A stretch of DNA of 7,680 bases from CBDDRG01 sp051306415 (GTDB taxonomy: Bacteria > Pseudomonadota > Gammaproteobacteria > Pseudomonadales > Porticoccaceae), in NCBI GenBank assembly GCA_051306415.1, contig JBPPNE010000261.1:1-7680 (forward strand). Direction: 5' to 3'. Of the stretch, positions 7,283 to 7,680 are shown piece by piece; the stretch's first letter is position 1, and the number at the start of each line of letters is the position of its first letter. Under the pieces are notes generated by a model, which was not told the DNA's origin, ran no database searches, and saw nothing but the letters and a program-made list of their open reading frames with translations. Made by a program: the position numbers and the translations under genes.

Positions 7283-7301
7283 CGGATGTGGCGGACACCT
7301 A

Positions 7302-7314
7302 CAAACAATGTTTG
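7302..7314. repeat. 13-base palindrome CAAACAATGTTTG
   Basis: Perfect 6-base arms around one central base (7308), lying 20 bases upstream of the TTGACA hexamer on the minus strand. The position would suit a regulator binding site upstream of a promoter, but a single short palindrome is weak evidence. Confidence 0.35.
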
Positions 7315-7345
7315 GTCGGATAGGCCAATCGGCGGGGATCTTCCG

Positions 7346-7680
7346 TCATTGTCCCTGTCGTTGGGGGTGACGGCAGCCCGCACCATTGAGCTGGTGGCGG
7401 TGGCGAGTACAATAGCCCCGCCAGCGCGTTAGCCAGCGTCCGGCTGCCCGGTGATCAGGGTGATGGCGCCGCTGTAAAAAGACGGTCAGGTTGGAAACCA
7501 GGTATTTTTTCAGCGGCGGTAGCAACCTTGCTGATGTCGAGCGCGACACCGGATGAGAAAAAATTGAATAGTGAGCAGTAGAACGGGCCGGCGATCGGGC
7601 CGCTAGCGTTCGGGCCCAGAACAAGCTGACCCCAGTAATCCTCAACGAGGCAGACAATGAAATTTCCCGCGACAGTGCCG
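7346..7680 (-). pseudogene. Unrecognised, probably decayed coding sequence running off the window
   Basis: No frame across this stretch gives a protein that I recognise. One minus-strand frame is open from the window edge to a TGA at 7455-7457 (74 residues, including VAGNFIVCLVEDYWGQLVLG and ALDISKVATAAEKI) and has protein-like composition with G+C-rich third positions. A second minus frame is open from the edge to 7346 but is Arg/Ser/Pro-rich, as expected of a shadow. A third frame looks protein-like further on (GAITLITGQPDAG, a stop, then AIVLATATSSMVRAAV). Protein-like text jumping between frames with an internal stop suggests a gene broken by frameshifts. It shows none of the CheA kinase or CheW-like motifs that should lie upstream of the receiver remnant. 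Low confidence: it could also be non-coding. Confidence 0.3.

Noticed and set aside
7343..7373. Inverted repeat CCGTCA ... TGACGG as a terminator
   Set aside because: The 19-base loop is large, the arms are only 6 bases, and no T-run follows on either strand.
7646..7680. A possible plus-strand gene start (ACGAGG then ATG at 7657)
   Set aside because: Only eight codons are visible before the window ends, so a real gene cannot be told from chance.
1..7680. CRISPR arrays, tRNA or rRNA genes
   Set aside because: No regularly spaced 25-40 base repeats and no recognisable tRNA or rRNA core sequence. The only periodic repeat is the three-copy 17-base unit, which is too short and too few for CRISPR.

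Overview
This is a G+C-rich window in which every gene I can support lies on the minus strand. The codon use, gene families and c-di-GMP signalling architecture suggest a proteobacterium, probably a gammaproteobacterium. That placement is an inference from style, with no marker gene behind it. Reading in the direction of transcription (high to low coordinates), there are two functional blocks.

Block 1 (about 7200 to 2440) is a chemosensory / cyclic-di-GMP module. It begins with a fragment of a receiver domain (6846-7202) that looks like the C-terminal receiver of a CheA hybrid kinase. Its front half is missing and replaced by A+T-rich DNA. An ATGA overlap leads into a CheB methylesterase (5785-6849), and 24 bases later comes a 1106-residue protein (2440-5760) with the order REC-GAF-PAS-GAF-GGDEF-EAL. 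The GGDEF site of that protein is degenerate and the EAL site looks complete, so it is predicted to degrade c-di-GMP. The gene order recalls Wsp-type systems (CheA-REC, CheB, then a REC-GGDEF cyclase), but with a phosphodiesterase in place of the WspR cyclase and with the kinase gene broken.

Block 2 (about 2160 to 1) is a small catabolic-looking pair: a metal-dependent amidohydrolase (701-2071) followed 32 bases later by a short-chain dehydrogenase (1-668) that runs off the window. The leader of the amidohydrolase carries three exact copies of a 12-base sequence at a strict 17-base period.

The far end (7203-7680) contains no intact gene that I recognise. It holds an A+T-rich patch (about 35% G+C over 7201-7260), a good -35-like hexamer facing cheB, a 13-base palindrome, and overlapping minus-strand reading frames that look like decayed coding sequence. 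The most interesting features are the remodelled head of the chemosensory operon, the phosphodiesterase-type output protein with a cysteine-containing GAF domain, the altered CheB receiver and the tandem-repeat leader.
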